Of a stretch of 34,487 nt of DNA, positions 1 through 7,122 are shown piece after piece. Origin of the DNA: Thermoleophilia bacterium (GTDB lineage Bacteria > Actinomycetota > Thermoleophilia > Gaiellales > Gaiellaceae). The DNA is taken from contig JACVRM010000002.1 in the NCBI GenBank assembly GCA_014534415.1, positions 1-34,487 of the forward strand. Direction: 5' to 3'. The notes under the pieces were generated by a model. It ran no database searches. It saw only the letters and a list, made by a program, of their open reading frames with translations, and was not told the origin of the DNA. Numbering within the stretch: position 1 is the first letter of the stretch; each line of letters starts with the position of its first letter. The position numbers were made by a program, and so were the translations under genes.

Positions 1-1
1 C

Positions 2-427
2 GCCGATGCGGAGGAGGCGGCTCAGGACGGCTTCCTGAAGGCCTATCGCGCGCTCGGTCGCTTTCGCAGCGGCGCGCCGTTTCGCCCGTGGCTGCTCGAG
101 ATCGTCGGCAACGAGGCTCGCAACCGCCGGCGCTCGGCAGGGCGCCGCGAGCGTCTGGCGCTGCGCGTGGCAGCCGAGAGTCTCTCGGGGGACGCGGCCC
201 CGTCCCCCGAGGGGATGCTCCTGGCGACGGAGCGCCGCACGGAGTTGCTCGCGGCCGTCAACGCACTGCGCGACGAGGACCGGCTCGCGATCGGCTGCCG
301 GTACTTCCTCGACCTCTCCGAGGAGGAGACGGCGGCGGCGCTCGGCTGGCCGCGCGGTACCGTCAAGTCGCGGCTGTCGCGCGCGCTCGAGCGCCTGCGG
401 GAACGGATGGAGGAGCCCGATGAATGA
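2..427 (+). CDS. RNA polymerase ECF-type sigma factor, 5' end missing
   Basis: C-terminal part of a sigma-70 family (ECF) sigma factor that directs RNA polymerase to a dedicated promoter set. The reading frame is open from the window edge, so the N-terminus lies upstream. Visible first is the end of region 2 (FRPWLLEIVGNEARNRRR, about nt 68-136), which contacts the -10 element. A short linker follows, then region 4 with its helix-turn-helix (DLSEEETAAALGWPRGTVKSRLSRA, about nt 311-391), which binds the -35. The last codons overlap the next gene by 8 bp, so the two are translationally coupled. That gene encodes a membrane protein and is the likely anti-sigma partner. Sigma family is clear; its regulon cannot be told from this fragment. 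Confidence 0.9.
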   Translation, partial: ADAEEAAQDGFLKAYRALGRFRSGAPFRPWLLEIVGNEARNRRRSAGRRERLALRVAAESLSGDAAPSPEGMLLATERRTELLAAVNALRDEDRLAIGCRYFLDLSEEETAAALGWPRGTVKSRLSRALERLRERMEEPDE

Positions 428-1145
428 GCTCGAGCTCGAGCTGCGCGAGCTCGGCGCGACGCTCGAATTTCCGGAGACGCCGGCGCTGGCGGCGCGCGTG
501 CGTACGCGGCTCGAGACCCGGTCGCGCCGACCGTTTCGGTTCGACCGCCGCGCTGTGGCGATCGGCTTCGCGGTCGTGGCCGTCGCGCTCGCCGGCGTGC
601 TCGCCGTTCCGCCCGCGCGCACGGCGATCCTCGAGTGGCTCGGGATCAAGGGCGTCGAACTCGAGTTCGTGGACGAGCTGCCGAACGTCGCCGTCACCGA
701 GGATCTCAACCTCGGCGAGCGCACGACGCTCGAGCAGGCGCGTCGGCGGGCCGGGTTCCGCGTCCACGGCCCGGGTGAACTGGGCGAGCCGAGCCGCGTG
801 TACTTCCGCGAGCCACCCTCTGGCGGCCAGGTCGCGTTCGTATACGGGACACGCGAGCGCGTCCGCCTGCTCGTCACGCAGTTCGTGGGCGAGTACGAGC
901 CGTTCATCCGCAAGTTCCTCGAGCCCGGCGTGACGGTCGAGGAGGTCGACGTCGACGGCGCCCACGGCGTCTGGATCGAAGGCGCTCACCTCCTGGCGTA
1001 CGAGGACGAGACGGGCTACTTCCAGGAGGAGCCGGTCCGGCTCGTCGACAAGGTGCTGCTGTGGCGCCGCAGCGGCGTCACGTTCCGCATCGAGGGCGAC
1101 CTGACGAGAGAGCGCGCCGTCCAGATCGCCGAGTCGCTGGATTAG
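420..1145 (+). CDS. Single-pass membrane protein, probable anti-sigma factor
   Basis: 241 aa protein with a cytoplasmic N-terminus (about 1-43), one membrane span (about 44-64, rich in A/V/I/G) and an extracytoplasmic C-terminal domain. The C-terminal part (from about residue 95: TLEQARRRAGF ... GVWIEGAHLLAY ... FRIEGDLTRERAVQIAESL) resembles the DUF4367-type sensor domains found on anti-sigma and sporulation-related membrane proteins. The ATG lies inside the end of the sigma gene (8 bp overlap), the usual arrangement for a sigma/anti-sigma pair. The N-terminus shows no HxxxCxxC zinc-binding anti-sigma motif, so it is not a classic ZAS protein. The anti-sigma role is inferred from position and topology. 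Confidence 0.7.
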   Translation: MNELELELRELGATLEFPETPALAARVRTRLETRSRRPFRFDRRAVAIGFAVVAVALAGVLAVPPARTAILEWLGIKGVELEFVDELPNVAVTEDLNLGERTTLEQARRRAGFRVHGPGELGEPSRVYFREPPSGGQVAFVYGTRERVRLLVTQFVGEYEPFIRKFLEPGVTVEEVDVDGAHGVWIEGAHLLAYEDETGYFQEEPVRLVDKVLLWRRSGVTFRIEGDLTRERAVQIAESLD

Positions 1146-1196
1146 GGACCGCGTGGAGCACCGGCCCCGTACAAGACATACGACAAAGGAGGCGGC

Positions 1197-1691
1197 ATGC
1201 GTTTCTTCCTGGCACTGATCGTAGGCGTGCTCGGGTTCGTCGCCGTCGCGCCCGCCGCGGCGGGCGGCGGCTTCGCAACGGCGGGGCTGGCACCTCCGCC
1301 GGACGACGTCCGCGCGGGCGAGACGTGGGTCGCGCAGGTGACCCTGCTCCAGCACGGCCGCACGCCGCTCACGGGCGTCTCGCCGACGGTGAGCATCGTC
1401 AACGACGAGACCGGCGAGCGGCGCGCCTTCCCGGCGCGTGAGACGAACACGCCGGGCGTGTACGAGGCGCGGGTCGAGCTTCCGTCGGCAGGCATGTGGC
1501 GCTACGAGGTGGACGACGACTTCAGCCAGAGGCACACGTTTGCGCCGTTCGACGTGTCGTCGCGCACCCCAGGCGGTTTCCCGCTCGCACGAGCGGCCAT
1601 TGCCGCCGCTGCCGCGCTCGCGGCCGTCGCCCTCGCGGCGTTCGCGGTTGCGCGTCTTCGGCGCGGGCGGGCCGTTCCGGCACTTCGCTGA
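1197..1691 (+). CDS. Exported, C-terminally anchored YtkA-like domain protein
   Basis: 164 aa. A signal peptide spans about 1-22 (ending PAAAG), followed by an extracytoplasmic beta-rich domain (about 40-120) and a C-terminal hydrophobic segment (about 131-153) with a short basic tail. The pattern ETWVAQVTLLQHGRTPL ... PTVSIVNDETGE ... GVYEARVELPSAGMWRYEV resembles YtkA/FixH-like domains, seen in small exported proteins, some linked to metal handling. The start is supported by a strong Shine-Dalgarno AAGGAGG at 1186-1192, 4 nt before the ATG. It sits 51 bp after the probable anti-sigma gene and may belong to the same stress unit. No substrate can be named. Confidence 0.75.
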   Translation: MRFFLALIVGVLGFVAVAPAAAGGGFATAGLAPPPDDVRAGETWVAQVTLLQHGRTPLTGVSPTVSIVNDETGERRAFPARETNTPGVYEARVELPSAGMWRYEVDDDFSQRHTFAPFDVSSRTPGGFPLARAAIAAAAALAAVALAAFAVARLRRGRAVPALR

Positions 1692-1702
1692 CCGGCTCGT
1701 AA

Positions 1703-1733
1703 GGCGGGCGTCCGCTCTCTCGCGGCGCCCGCC
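1703..1733 (+). terminator. Strong hairpin, probable terminator
   Basis: GGCGGGCG (1703-1710) pairs with CGCCCGCC (1726-1733), with an inner CCGC/GCGG stem and a TCTCTC loop. It begins 11 bp after the stop of the YtkA-like gene. No T-run follows, as is common in GC-rich actinomycetes. Confidence 0.6.
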
Positions 1734-1761
1734 GCTCCGGCCTGGATTAGCCGCCGTCGCG

Positions 1762-1844
1762 CCGCGGAAGTTAAGTCTCCGTAAAGGTCGCGGGGAGCGG
1801 CTAACCGGCAATCCAACCGGCTCGTTTCAGCGAACGAGAGTCAG
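1762..1844 (+). promoter_or_regulatory. Structured 5' leader of the 65-aa protein gene
   Basis: Untranslated stretch containing a weak CCGCG/CGCGG stem (1762-1766 with 1789-1793) around an A/T-richer loop, a direct repeat AACCGGC (1803-1809 and 1815-1821) and a perfect hairpin CTCGTT-tcagcg-AACGAG (1821-1838). The 3' arm of that hairpin carries the only Shine-Dalgarno-like bases (GAGAG) before the ATG, so folding could hide the ribosome site. I do not recognise a known riboswitch class. Confidence 0.35.
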
Positions 1845-2042
1845 ATGTCGACAGCAGACGTCCAGTTCGAGACCGAGACTGAGCGCATCGAGCACTGGCG
1901 CTACGAGGCACTCGTTCGCGCCGGCTACGAGCCCACGGCGGCGCGGCGGCTGGCCGCCCGCCAGGACGTCGACCTGCACATCGCCGTCGGGATGCTCGAG
2001 AAGGGCTGCTCCGAGGACCTGGCTCTGGCGATCTTGCTCTAG
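1845..2042 (+). CDS. Small helical protein of unknown function
   Basis: 65 aa, no signal peptide or membrane segment. It starts with an acidic stretch (ETETERIEHWRYEAL), followed by a probable helix-turn-helix-like or UBA-like three-helix arrangement (LVRAGYEPTAARRLAARQDVDLHIAVGMLEKGCSEDLALAILL). The pattern 'RYEALVRAGYEPTAARRLA' is typical of a short actinobacterial family often annotated only as hypothetical. Codon use (G/C at third positions) matches neighbouring real genes. It has its own leader and lies between two hairpins, so it is probably monocistronic. No function is proposed. Confidence 0.7.
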   Translation: MSTADVQFETETERIEHWRYEALVRAGYEPTAARRLAARQDVDLHIAVGMLEKGCSEDLALAILL

Positions 2043-2070
2043 TCGCCCGCGTGCGGCGCCGGGTTCGACG

Positions 2071-2092
2071 CCCGCGCCTCGGCGCGCGCGGG
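2071..2092 (+). terminator. GC-rich hairpin after the 65-aa gene
   Basis: CCCGCGC (2071-2077) pairs with GCGCGGG (2086-2092) around an 8-nt loop, 29 bp after the stop codon and before lgt. No T-run is present. Confidence 0.45.
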
Positions 2093-2174
2093 TCGCCCCG
2101 TAGAGCGGTCGCGGAACGCCTTGGGTCTTGTTAGCGCGGAGCCGGCCGGCGCCGCCGTGCAGAATCCGCGACTG

Positions 2175-3089
2175 ATGCCGCTGCTCTCGATCCCATCGCC
2201 GAGCCAGGGCACGTTCGAGCTTGGGCCGTTGTCGCTGCACATGTACGGGCTGATGCTCCTGCTCGCGATCGCCGCCGCGATCGCGCTAACCGGGCCGCGC
2301 TGGTCACGCGGCTGGGCCTGGCGGCCGGCGTTCGACACGGCGACCGAGCCGCGGCGCGACTTCGATCTCGTGCTGCGCGTGGCGGTGTGGGGCGTGGGCG
2401 CGGGCGTGGTCGGCGCGCGGCTCTACCACCTGGTCACGAGCTGGGACGAGGTGCCGGACGAATGGTGGGGGCCATTCGCCGTCTGGAAGGGCGGCCTCGG
2501 CGTCTGGGGCGGGATCCTGTTCGGGACGCTCGCCGGCGCGTACGTCGTGCGGCGCTCGGGACACAGCGTGCGCCTGTTCCTCGACGCGGCGGCGCCGGGG
2601 CTGATGCTCGCCCACGGCGTGGGGAGGTGGGGCAACTGGTGGAACCAGGAGCTCTTCGGCAAGCCGACCGACCGGCCTTGGGGGCTCGAGATCGACCCGG
2701 AGAACCGCCCGGCCGAGTACCTCGCATCCGAGACGTTCCATCCCACGTTCCTCTACGAGTCGCTGTACACGATCGCGATGGCGGGTCTGCTCGTCCTGGT
2801 CGGGTGGCGGTTCCGCATCCGGCCGCCCGCGCTCTTCGCCCTCTACGTCGCGCTGTACACGTTCGGCCGCTTCTGGGAGGAGCTGCTGCGTGTCGATCCG
2901 TCGCACGAGCTGGGACCGTTGCGGCTGAATGCGTGGGTATCGGCCGTCGTCTTCGTGGCAGCGGCCGCGTTCTTCCTCTGGTGGCAGTTCCGGGGGCGGA
3001 GGGAACGCCCGCGGAAGGAGAGGCGGCGGCCGGTGCAGAAGAAGCCGGCCATGGCCATTCCGAAGAAGCGCGTCCGCCCCTCCCGTTAG
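2175..3089 (+). CDS. lgt: Prolipoprotein diacylglyceryl transferase Lgt
   Basis: Integral membrane enzyme that moves diacylglycerol from phosphatidylglycerol to the lipobox cysteine of prolipoproteins. With the ATG used here it is 304 aa with about seven hydrophobic segments. The Lgt signature is plain: GRWGNWWNQELFGKP at 150-164, GARLYHL at 80-86 and HPTFLYES at 189-196. A basic tail (about 270-304, RRERPRKERRR...) is longer than in most homologues. In-frame upstream starts exist (GTG at 2157, TTG at 2121) but neither has a clear ribosome site, and the protein family begins close to the chosen methionine. scpA follows after 10 bp. A substrate candidate in this window is the lipoprotein at 24635. 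Confidence 0.93.
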   Translation: MPLLSIPSPSQGTFELGPLSLHMYGLMLLLAIAAAIALTGPRWSRGWAWRPAFDTATEPRRDFDLVLRVAVWGVGAGVVGARLYHLVTSWDEVPDEWWGPFAVWKGGLGVWGGILFGTLAGAYVVRRSGHSVRLFLDAAAPGLMLAHGVGRWGNWWNQELFGKPTDRPWGLEIDPENRPAEYLASETFHPTFLYESLYTIAMAGLLVLVGWRFRIRPPALFALYVALYTFGRFWEELLRVDPSHELGPLRLNAWVSAVVFVAAAAFFLWWQFRGRRERPRKERRRPVQKKPAMAIPKKRVRPSR

Positions 3090-3099
3090 CGTCCCGTCG

Positions 3100-3852
3100 A
3101 TGGAGGTAGGCGAGCTCGAGCTCGACCTCGACGCGTTCGAGGGTCCGTTCGACCTGCTGCTGACGCTCGTGCTGAAGCAGGAGCTGGAGCCGGCGGACGT
3201 CGACGTGGCCGAAATCGTCCTGTTGTTCGTCGAGCGGCTCGCTGAGCGCGGCGAGCTCGATCTCGATGTCTGCGGCGAGTTCCTTGTGCTCGTCGCCGCG
3301 CTGCTCGAGCTTAAGGCGCGGGGGCTCTTCGCCGACGAGAGCGGTGACCTGGACGACCTCGACGCCGAGGAGGCGGCCGAGGAGCTCGCGCGGCGGCTGG
3401 CCGAGTACCGGCGAATCCGCGAGGCGGCGGCATGGCTCGCGGAGCGGCTCGGCGCGGAGGGCGGGCGCTTCTTCCGCGTCGGGCCCGCGCCGCTCGCCCC
3501 GTCGCCCGAGCGGCGCTTGGCGCGGCAGGATGCCGAGCAGCTGGCCGCGGCGATGCGCTCCCTGGCCGCGGAGCCGGCGGCGCTCTCGCTGTCGCACATG
3601 GCGCTGCAGTTTCCGCCGGTCTCCCAATTCCTCGATCGCTTCCGGGCGCTGCTCACCCGGCGCTCGCGCTTCGACTTCGACTCGGAGGTCGCGCGACTGT
3701 CGCGCCCCGAGCAGGCTGTGGCGTTCCTGGCGCTGCTCGAGCTGCGCAAGGTCGGCGAGGTGGCGCTCGCGCAGGCGGCGCCGTTCGCGGCGATCCGCGT
3801 CGCGCGCGCCGACCCGCTGGAGGAGAGGGAGTGGATCGCCCGCTCCGCCTGA
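3100..3852 (+). CDS. scpA: Segregation and condensation protein ScpA
   Basis: 250 aa kleisin subunit of the SMC-ScpA-ScpB condensin complex that compacts and segregates the chromosome. The N-terminal kleisin motif DAFEGPFDLLLTLVLKQ (11-27) binds the SMC neck. The middle contains the usual acidic helical region, and the C-terminus has the winged-helix that contacts the SMC head (FRALLTRRSRFDF ... VAFLALLELRKVGEVALAQ). The ATG is 10 bp after the lgt stop, without a good ribosome site, so translation is probably coupled to lgt. The end overlaps scpB by 22 bp, the usual tight ScpA/ScpB pairing. Confidence 0.93.
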   Translation: MEVGELELDLDAFEGPFDLLLTLVLKQELEPADVDVAEIVLLFVERLAERGELDLDVCGEFLVLVAALLELKARGLFADESGDLDDLDAEEAAEELARRLAEYRRIREAAAWLAERLGAEGGRFFRVGPAPLAPSPERRLARQDAEQLAAAMRSLAAEPAALSLSHMALQFPPVSQFLDRFRALLTRRSRFDFDSEVARLSRPEQAVAFLALLELRKVGEVALAQAAPFAAIRVARADPLEEREWIARSA

Positions 3853-4433
3853 TCACGTCGAACCCGGTCGACCGGCTCGCCCGCACGGTGGAGGCGCTGC
3901 TCGTCGTCGCGTCGCAACCGCTGTCTGTCGAGGAGCTGGCCGCCGCGGCGGACGACGACTCGGAGCGGGTGGAGACGGCGCTCGGGCTGCTCCGCGAGCG
4001 GTACCGCGAGGGGCGCAGCGGCATCGTGGTCGAGCACGTGGCAGGCGGCTGGGCCTTCCGCGCCGCGCGCGAGGCGGCGGAGTCGTGCGGGCGTCTGTTC
4101 GAGCGCCCGGTGGAGCGCGGGCTGTCGGCAGCAGCGCTCGAGACGCTCGCCGTCGTCGCGTATCTCGGCCCGTGCACGCGCCCCGAGATCGCGCGCCTGC
4201 GCGGCGTCGCGGCGGATTCCGTCGTCGCGGGCCTGCTCGAGCGCGGCCTGATCGCGGAGGCGGGCCGGGGCCATGATGCGGGCGGCGCCGTCCGCTACCG
4301 AGTGACGCCGCTCTTCGAGCGCGTGTTCGGGCTCGAGAGCCTTTCGGCGCTGCCGCGGCTCGACGATCTCGACGGCGGCGAGGTCGATCTCCGCGCGCGC
4401 CTGGAAGCCGTCGCCGAGCGCCGCCCGGCGTAG
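3831..4433 (+). CDS. scpB: Segregation and condensation protein ScpB
   Basis: 200 aa partner of ScpA; two winged-helix domains form the dimer that grips the kleisin. Family markers: VEALLVVASQPLSVEELA near the N-terminus, then VVEHVAGGWAFRA and LSAAALETLAVVAYLGPCTRPEIARLRGV, then the GLIAEAGR ... YRVTPLFERVFGLESLSALP tail. The GTG start sits within the last codons of scpA, with GGAGAGGGA directly upstream serving as the ribosome site. Overlap and spacing show co-translation with scpA. Confidence 0.93.
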   Translation: MDRPLRLITSNPVDRLARTVEALLVVASQPLSVEELAAAADDDSERVETALGLLRERYREGRSGIVVEHVAGGWAFRAAREAAESCGRLFERPVERGLSAAALETLAVVAYLGPCTRPEIARLRGVAADSVVAGLLERGLIAEAGRGHDAGGAVRYRVTPLFERVFGLESLSALPRLDDLDGGEVDLRARLEAVAERRPA

Positions 4434-4489
4434 CGGCGCCGGCCGCCGCCGCTCGTGCGGGTCGTGCGATTGCCGAGCCCGCCGGCCGT

Positions 4490-4510
4490 GTCCACTCCGG
4501 ACGGGTGGAC
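4490..4510 (+). terminator. Hairpin downstream of scpB
   Basis: GTCCAC (4490-4495) pairs with GTGGAC (4505-4510), extended by one wobble and one G-C pair. It lies 57 bp after scpB and before the rluB promoter. No T-run is seen. Confidence 0.4.
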
Positions 4511-4585
4511 GCAGGCGCGATCGTAGCGGCGAGAATCGCGCGTCCGGGTGGCGAAGCGGTGCCGAAAGGCGCCGCGCGCGGCACG

Positions 4586-4591
4586 GATAAT
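4586..4591 (+). promoter_or_regulatory. Leaderless -10 box of rluB
   Basis: GATAAT (5 of 6 to TATAAT) ends 6 nt before the GTG at 4598, so transcription should begin at or next to the start codon. No Shine-Dalgarno is present, which agrees with a leaderless message. The -35 is weak. Confidence 0.55.
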
Positions 4592-4597
4592 CGGCGC

Positions 4598-5296
4598 GTG
4601 CGGCTGAACGCTTACCTCGCCCGCGCCGGCGTCGCCTCGCGGCGCGGGGCCGACGAGCTGATCCGGACGGGGCGTGTGCTCGTCAACGGCGAGCCGGGAC
4701 GGCTAAGCATGCAGGTCGGCCGACGTGACGTCGTCGAGCTGGACGGCCGACGGCTGGCGCCGCAGCGGCTCGCGCACATCCTGCTCCACAAGCCGGCCGG
4801 CGTAGTGACAACCGCGCGCGACCCGTACGGGCGCCGCACCGTCGTCGACCTCGTGGACCATCCGGCGCGCGTCGTGCCTGTCGGTCGGCTGGACGCTGAC
4901 ACGACGGGTGCGCTGCTCCTGACGAACGAGGGCGACCTCGCGCACCGGCTCGCCCACCCTCGCTACGAGGTCGAAAAGGTCTACGAGGCTGAGGTGGAGG
5001 GCGATCCGACGCGCGACGCGCTGCGACGCCTCTCGCACGGCGTCGTCCTCGACGACGGGCGGACGGCGCCGGCCCGAGCCCGCCGCGTCGCGCCCGGTCG
5101 GATCGAGCTCCGCTTGCATGAGGGCCGAAAGCACCAGGTCAAGCGCATGTGCGCCGCGGTCGGACATCCGGTTCGTCGCCTCCACCGCATCCGCTACGCG
5201 GGACTGACGGTCGACGACCTTGCGCCCGGGCGCTGGCGCGAGCTGACCGCCGACGAGGTACAGGCGCTCCGGAGAAGTGTCGGCCTCGCCGGCTGA
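4598..5296 (+). CDS. rluB: 23S rRNA pseudouridine synthase, RluB/RsuA type
   Basis: 232 aa enzyme that isomerises a uridine in 23S rRNA to pseudouridine. An N-terminal S4 RNA-binding domain (MRLNAYLARAGVASRRGADE, to about residue 60) precedes the catalytic domain. The catalytic aspartate is expected at D99 in GRLDADTTGALLLTNEGDL. The C-terminal motif LHEGRKHQVKRMCAAVGHPV is the conserved RNA-contact segment. The start was set at a GTG matching the family N-terminus; an upstream in-frame GTG at 4505 would add 31 low-complexity residues. The gene follows scpAB, a common actinobacterial order, but has its own leaderless promoter. RluB versus RluE/F specificity is inferred from overall resemblance. 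Confidence 0.9.
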   Translation: MRLNAYLARAGVASRRGADELIRTGRVLVNGEPGRLSMQVGRRDVVELDGRRLAPQRLAHILLHKPAGVVTTARDPYGRRTVVDLVDHPARVVPVGRLDADTTGALLLTNEGDLAHRLAHPRYEVEKVYEAEVEGDPTRDALRRLSHGVVLDDGRTAPARARRVAPGRIELRLHEGRKHQVKRMCAAVGHPVRRLHRIRYAGLTVDDLAPGRWRELTADEVQALRRSVGLAG

Positions 5297-5810
5297 CGGC
5301 CTCATCGTCCGGGTGGCCGCGCCCGCCGACGCCGAGGCGCTTGCGCGCGTGCACGTCGAATCATGGCGCTCGGCCTACCGTCGCCTCCTGCCGCCTGACT
5401 ACCTGGACGCGCTGACCGTGGCGGCCCGAACACCCCGTTGGCGGCAGCGCCTGCGGCACGTCGGGCCGCGCGAGAGCGTGGTCGCCGCCGAGCGCGACGG
5501 CGTTGTCGTCGGCTTCGCCTCCGCGGGGCCGTCGCGCGATCCCGACTGCGACGGCCGCGTCAGCGGCGAGCTGTACGCGATCTACCTGCTCGAGCACGAG
5601 TGGGGGCGGAGCACCGGCCGAGCGCTCCACGACGCGGCGATCGAGGCGCTGCGCGACGCGCGCTTCGCGGACGCGATGCTGTGGGTGCTCGCAGCAAACG
5701 AACGCGCGCGGCGTTTCTACGAACGGCAGGGGTGGGCGGCGGACGGCACGACGAAGGTCGAGAGCTACGGCGTGCGAGTGACGGAGGTGCGCTACCGGCG
5801 CGCGCTGTGA
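5277..5810 (+). CDS. GNAT-family N-acetyltransferase
   Basis: 177 aa single-domain GNAT acetyltransferase using acetyl-CoA. The N-terminus has the typical VRVAAPADAEALARVHVESWRSAY helix pair. Motif A lies around LYAIYLLEHEWGRSTGRALHDAAI, where the usual Q/RxxGxG/A pyrophosphate loop is degenerate (EWGRSTG). Motif B is LWVLAANERARRFYERQGW. The GTG start overlaps the end of rluB by 20 bp, so it is co-translated. The downstream stop is overlapped by a hairpin. Closest in style to uncharacterised metabolite acetyltransferases; substrate unknown. Confidence 0.85.
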   Translation: MSASPADGLIVRVAAPADAEALARVHVESWRSAYRRLLPPDYLDALTVAARTPRWRQRLRHVGPRESVVAAERDGVVVGFASAGPSRDPDCDGRVSGELYAIYLLEHEWGRSTGRALHDAAIEALRDARFADAMLWVLAANERARRFYERQGWAADGTTKVESYGVRVTEVRYRRAL

Positions 5811-5828
5811 GGCCGATGCCTCGGCCTC
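5809..5828. terminator. Perfect hairpin at the end of the acetyltransferase gene
   Basis: GAGGCCGA-tgcc-TCGGCCTC forms an 8-bp perfect stem that includes the last bases of the stop codon. It lies between two converging genes and could stop transcription in the plus direction. Confidence 0.5.
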
Positions 5829-6117
5829 GGCCGGCTGGCGCGGACCGCGACGCGCGTACCGCGCGGCGCGCGATTTCCGCCAAGTCTTCGGGCAAGCCCT
5901 ACACCTCAGGGCAAGCCCCACCCTCCCGAGGGGTCCTTCGTCCACCACCTCCCGCCCGCGGTCGACGGTATCGCGGAACAACGCGCGTGTCTGTGTCGGA
6001 GCTGGGTCGAAGCGGTAAAACGATGCGAGTCGCGCTCGACGGAACGAGCGCGCAGCGCGCTCGGATGGTGCCACTGCGACCGGTTCGCGTGCGTGGGCGC
6101 CGGAACGCACCCGCGGG
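5811..6117. other. 307-bp intergenic region between converging genes
   Basis: No convincing gene. It holds the hairpin at its left edge and a tandem 10-bp palindrome GGGCAAGCCC at 5890-5899 and 5909-5918 (period 19 bp). The rest is GC-rich sequence without a coding signal on either strand. Confidence 0.5.
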
Positions 6118-7122
6118 CTACTGCGGCCGGGCGAAGCCCATGCGCTCGTACATGGTCTCGAGCACCGGCGCCGCCTCGCCACGCGCCTTCTCCGCGCCGA
6201 TGGCGAGCAGCCGGTGGAGCTCCGTCTCGTCCGCGCGCAGCTCCTCGTAGCGCGCCTGGATCGGCACGAGCAGCTCCACGAGCGCCTCGGCCACGTCCTG
6301 CTTGAACGGCCCGTAGCCCTGCCCGTCGTAGCGCGACTCGACCGCCTCGGGCGGCTCGCCCGTCGCGACGGAGAGGATCTCGATCAGGTTCGTCACTCCC
6401 GGCTTCTCCGGCGAGCGCACGACGTCGCGGCCCGAGTCGGTAACGGCCGATCGCACCTTTCTGCGAATCACGTCGGGTGCGTCGAGCATGCGGATCGTGC
6501 CCGCCTCCGAGGAGCCGGTCTTGCCCATCTTGTCGCCCGGGTCCTGGAGATCCATGATGCGCGCGCCGACTTCGGGAAATACGCCCTCCGGGAGGACGAA
6601 CGTGTCGCCGAAGCGCGCGTTGAACCGCGCCGCGATGTCGCGCGCCAGCTCGAGGTGCTGCCGCTGGTCGTCGCCGATCGGCACGGTCGTCGTGCGGTAG
6701 AGCAGGATGTCGCCCGCCATCAGCGTCGGGTAGCTGAACAGTGCCGCGGACACGAACTCCTGGCCCTCGCGCTTCTCCTTGAACTGCGTCATCCGCCCGA
6801 GCTGCCCGTAGCTCGTCACCGCCGAGAGCAGCCAAGCAGCCTCGGCGTGCGCCTCGACATGGCTCTGGACGAAGACGATCGAGCGCGCCGGATCGAGTCC
6901 CGTCGCGAACAGCATTGCCGCGATGTCGAGCGTCCGGCGCCGCAGCTCGGCGGGCTCGTACTCGACCGTGATCGCGTGCAGATCGACGATGCAGAAGAAC
7001 GCCTGGCCGCCCTCCGCGGCGGCGATGTCCTGTGTCGCGGCGTACTGGCGAAAACCGCCGCTGTAGTTGCCGAACGTCGGATCGCCCGACGGCTTGATTC
7101 CCGAGAAGACGCGCATGGTCAC
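6118..7122 (-). CDS. trpS: Tryptophanyl-tRNA synthetase
   Basis: 334 aa class I aminoacyl-tRNA synthetase that charges tRNA-Trp. The HIGH-equivalent signature is PSGDPTFGN (11-19), and the KMSKS loop appears as KMGKT (198-202), a serine-to-glycine variant. Other family stretches are IVDLHAIT, SYGQLGRMTQFKEK and VPIGDDQRQHLELARDIA. The GTG start was chosen because AAGGAGG (7136-7130) sits 7 nt upstream; an ATG at 7116 is in frame but too far from it. The gene stands alone on the minus strand, divergent from the DAHP synthase gene. A leader peptide with two Trp codons precedes it, suggesting control by charged tRNA-Trp. The variant KMSKS loop may affect inhibitor sensitivity, but that is speculation. 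Confidence 0.95.
   Translation of the reverse strand: MTMRVFSGIKPSGDPTFGNYSGGFRQYAATQDIAAAEGGQAFFCIVDLHAITVEYEPAELRRRTLDIAAMLFATGLDPARSIVFVQSHVEAHAEAAWLLSAVTSYGQLGRMTQFKEKREGQEFVSAALFSYPTLMAGDILLYRTTTVPIGDDQRQHLELARDIAARFNARFGDTFVLPEGVFPEVGARIMDLQDPGDKMGKTGSSEAGTIRMLDAPDVIRRKVRSAVTDSGRDVVRSPEKPGVTNLIEILSVATGEPPEAVESRYDGQGYGPFKQDVAEALVELLVPIQARYEELRADETELHRLLAIGAEKARGEAAPVLETMYERMGFARPQ

Noticed and set aside
363..1811. 482-codon open frame on the minus strand across the sigma and anti-sigma genes
   Set aside because: Arg/Ala/Gly-rich shadow typical of GC-rich DNA; the plus strand carries clear family motifs.
2052..2070. GGTTCGA stretch resembling a tRNA T-loop
   Set aside because: No acceptor, D or anticodon stem around it; part of a GC-rich intergenic region.
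2304..4274. 656-codon minus-strand frame over lgt, scpA and scpB
   Set aside because: Antisense shadow; composition is arginine/serine repeats without any domain.
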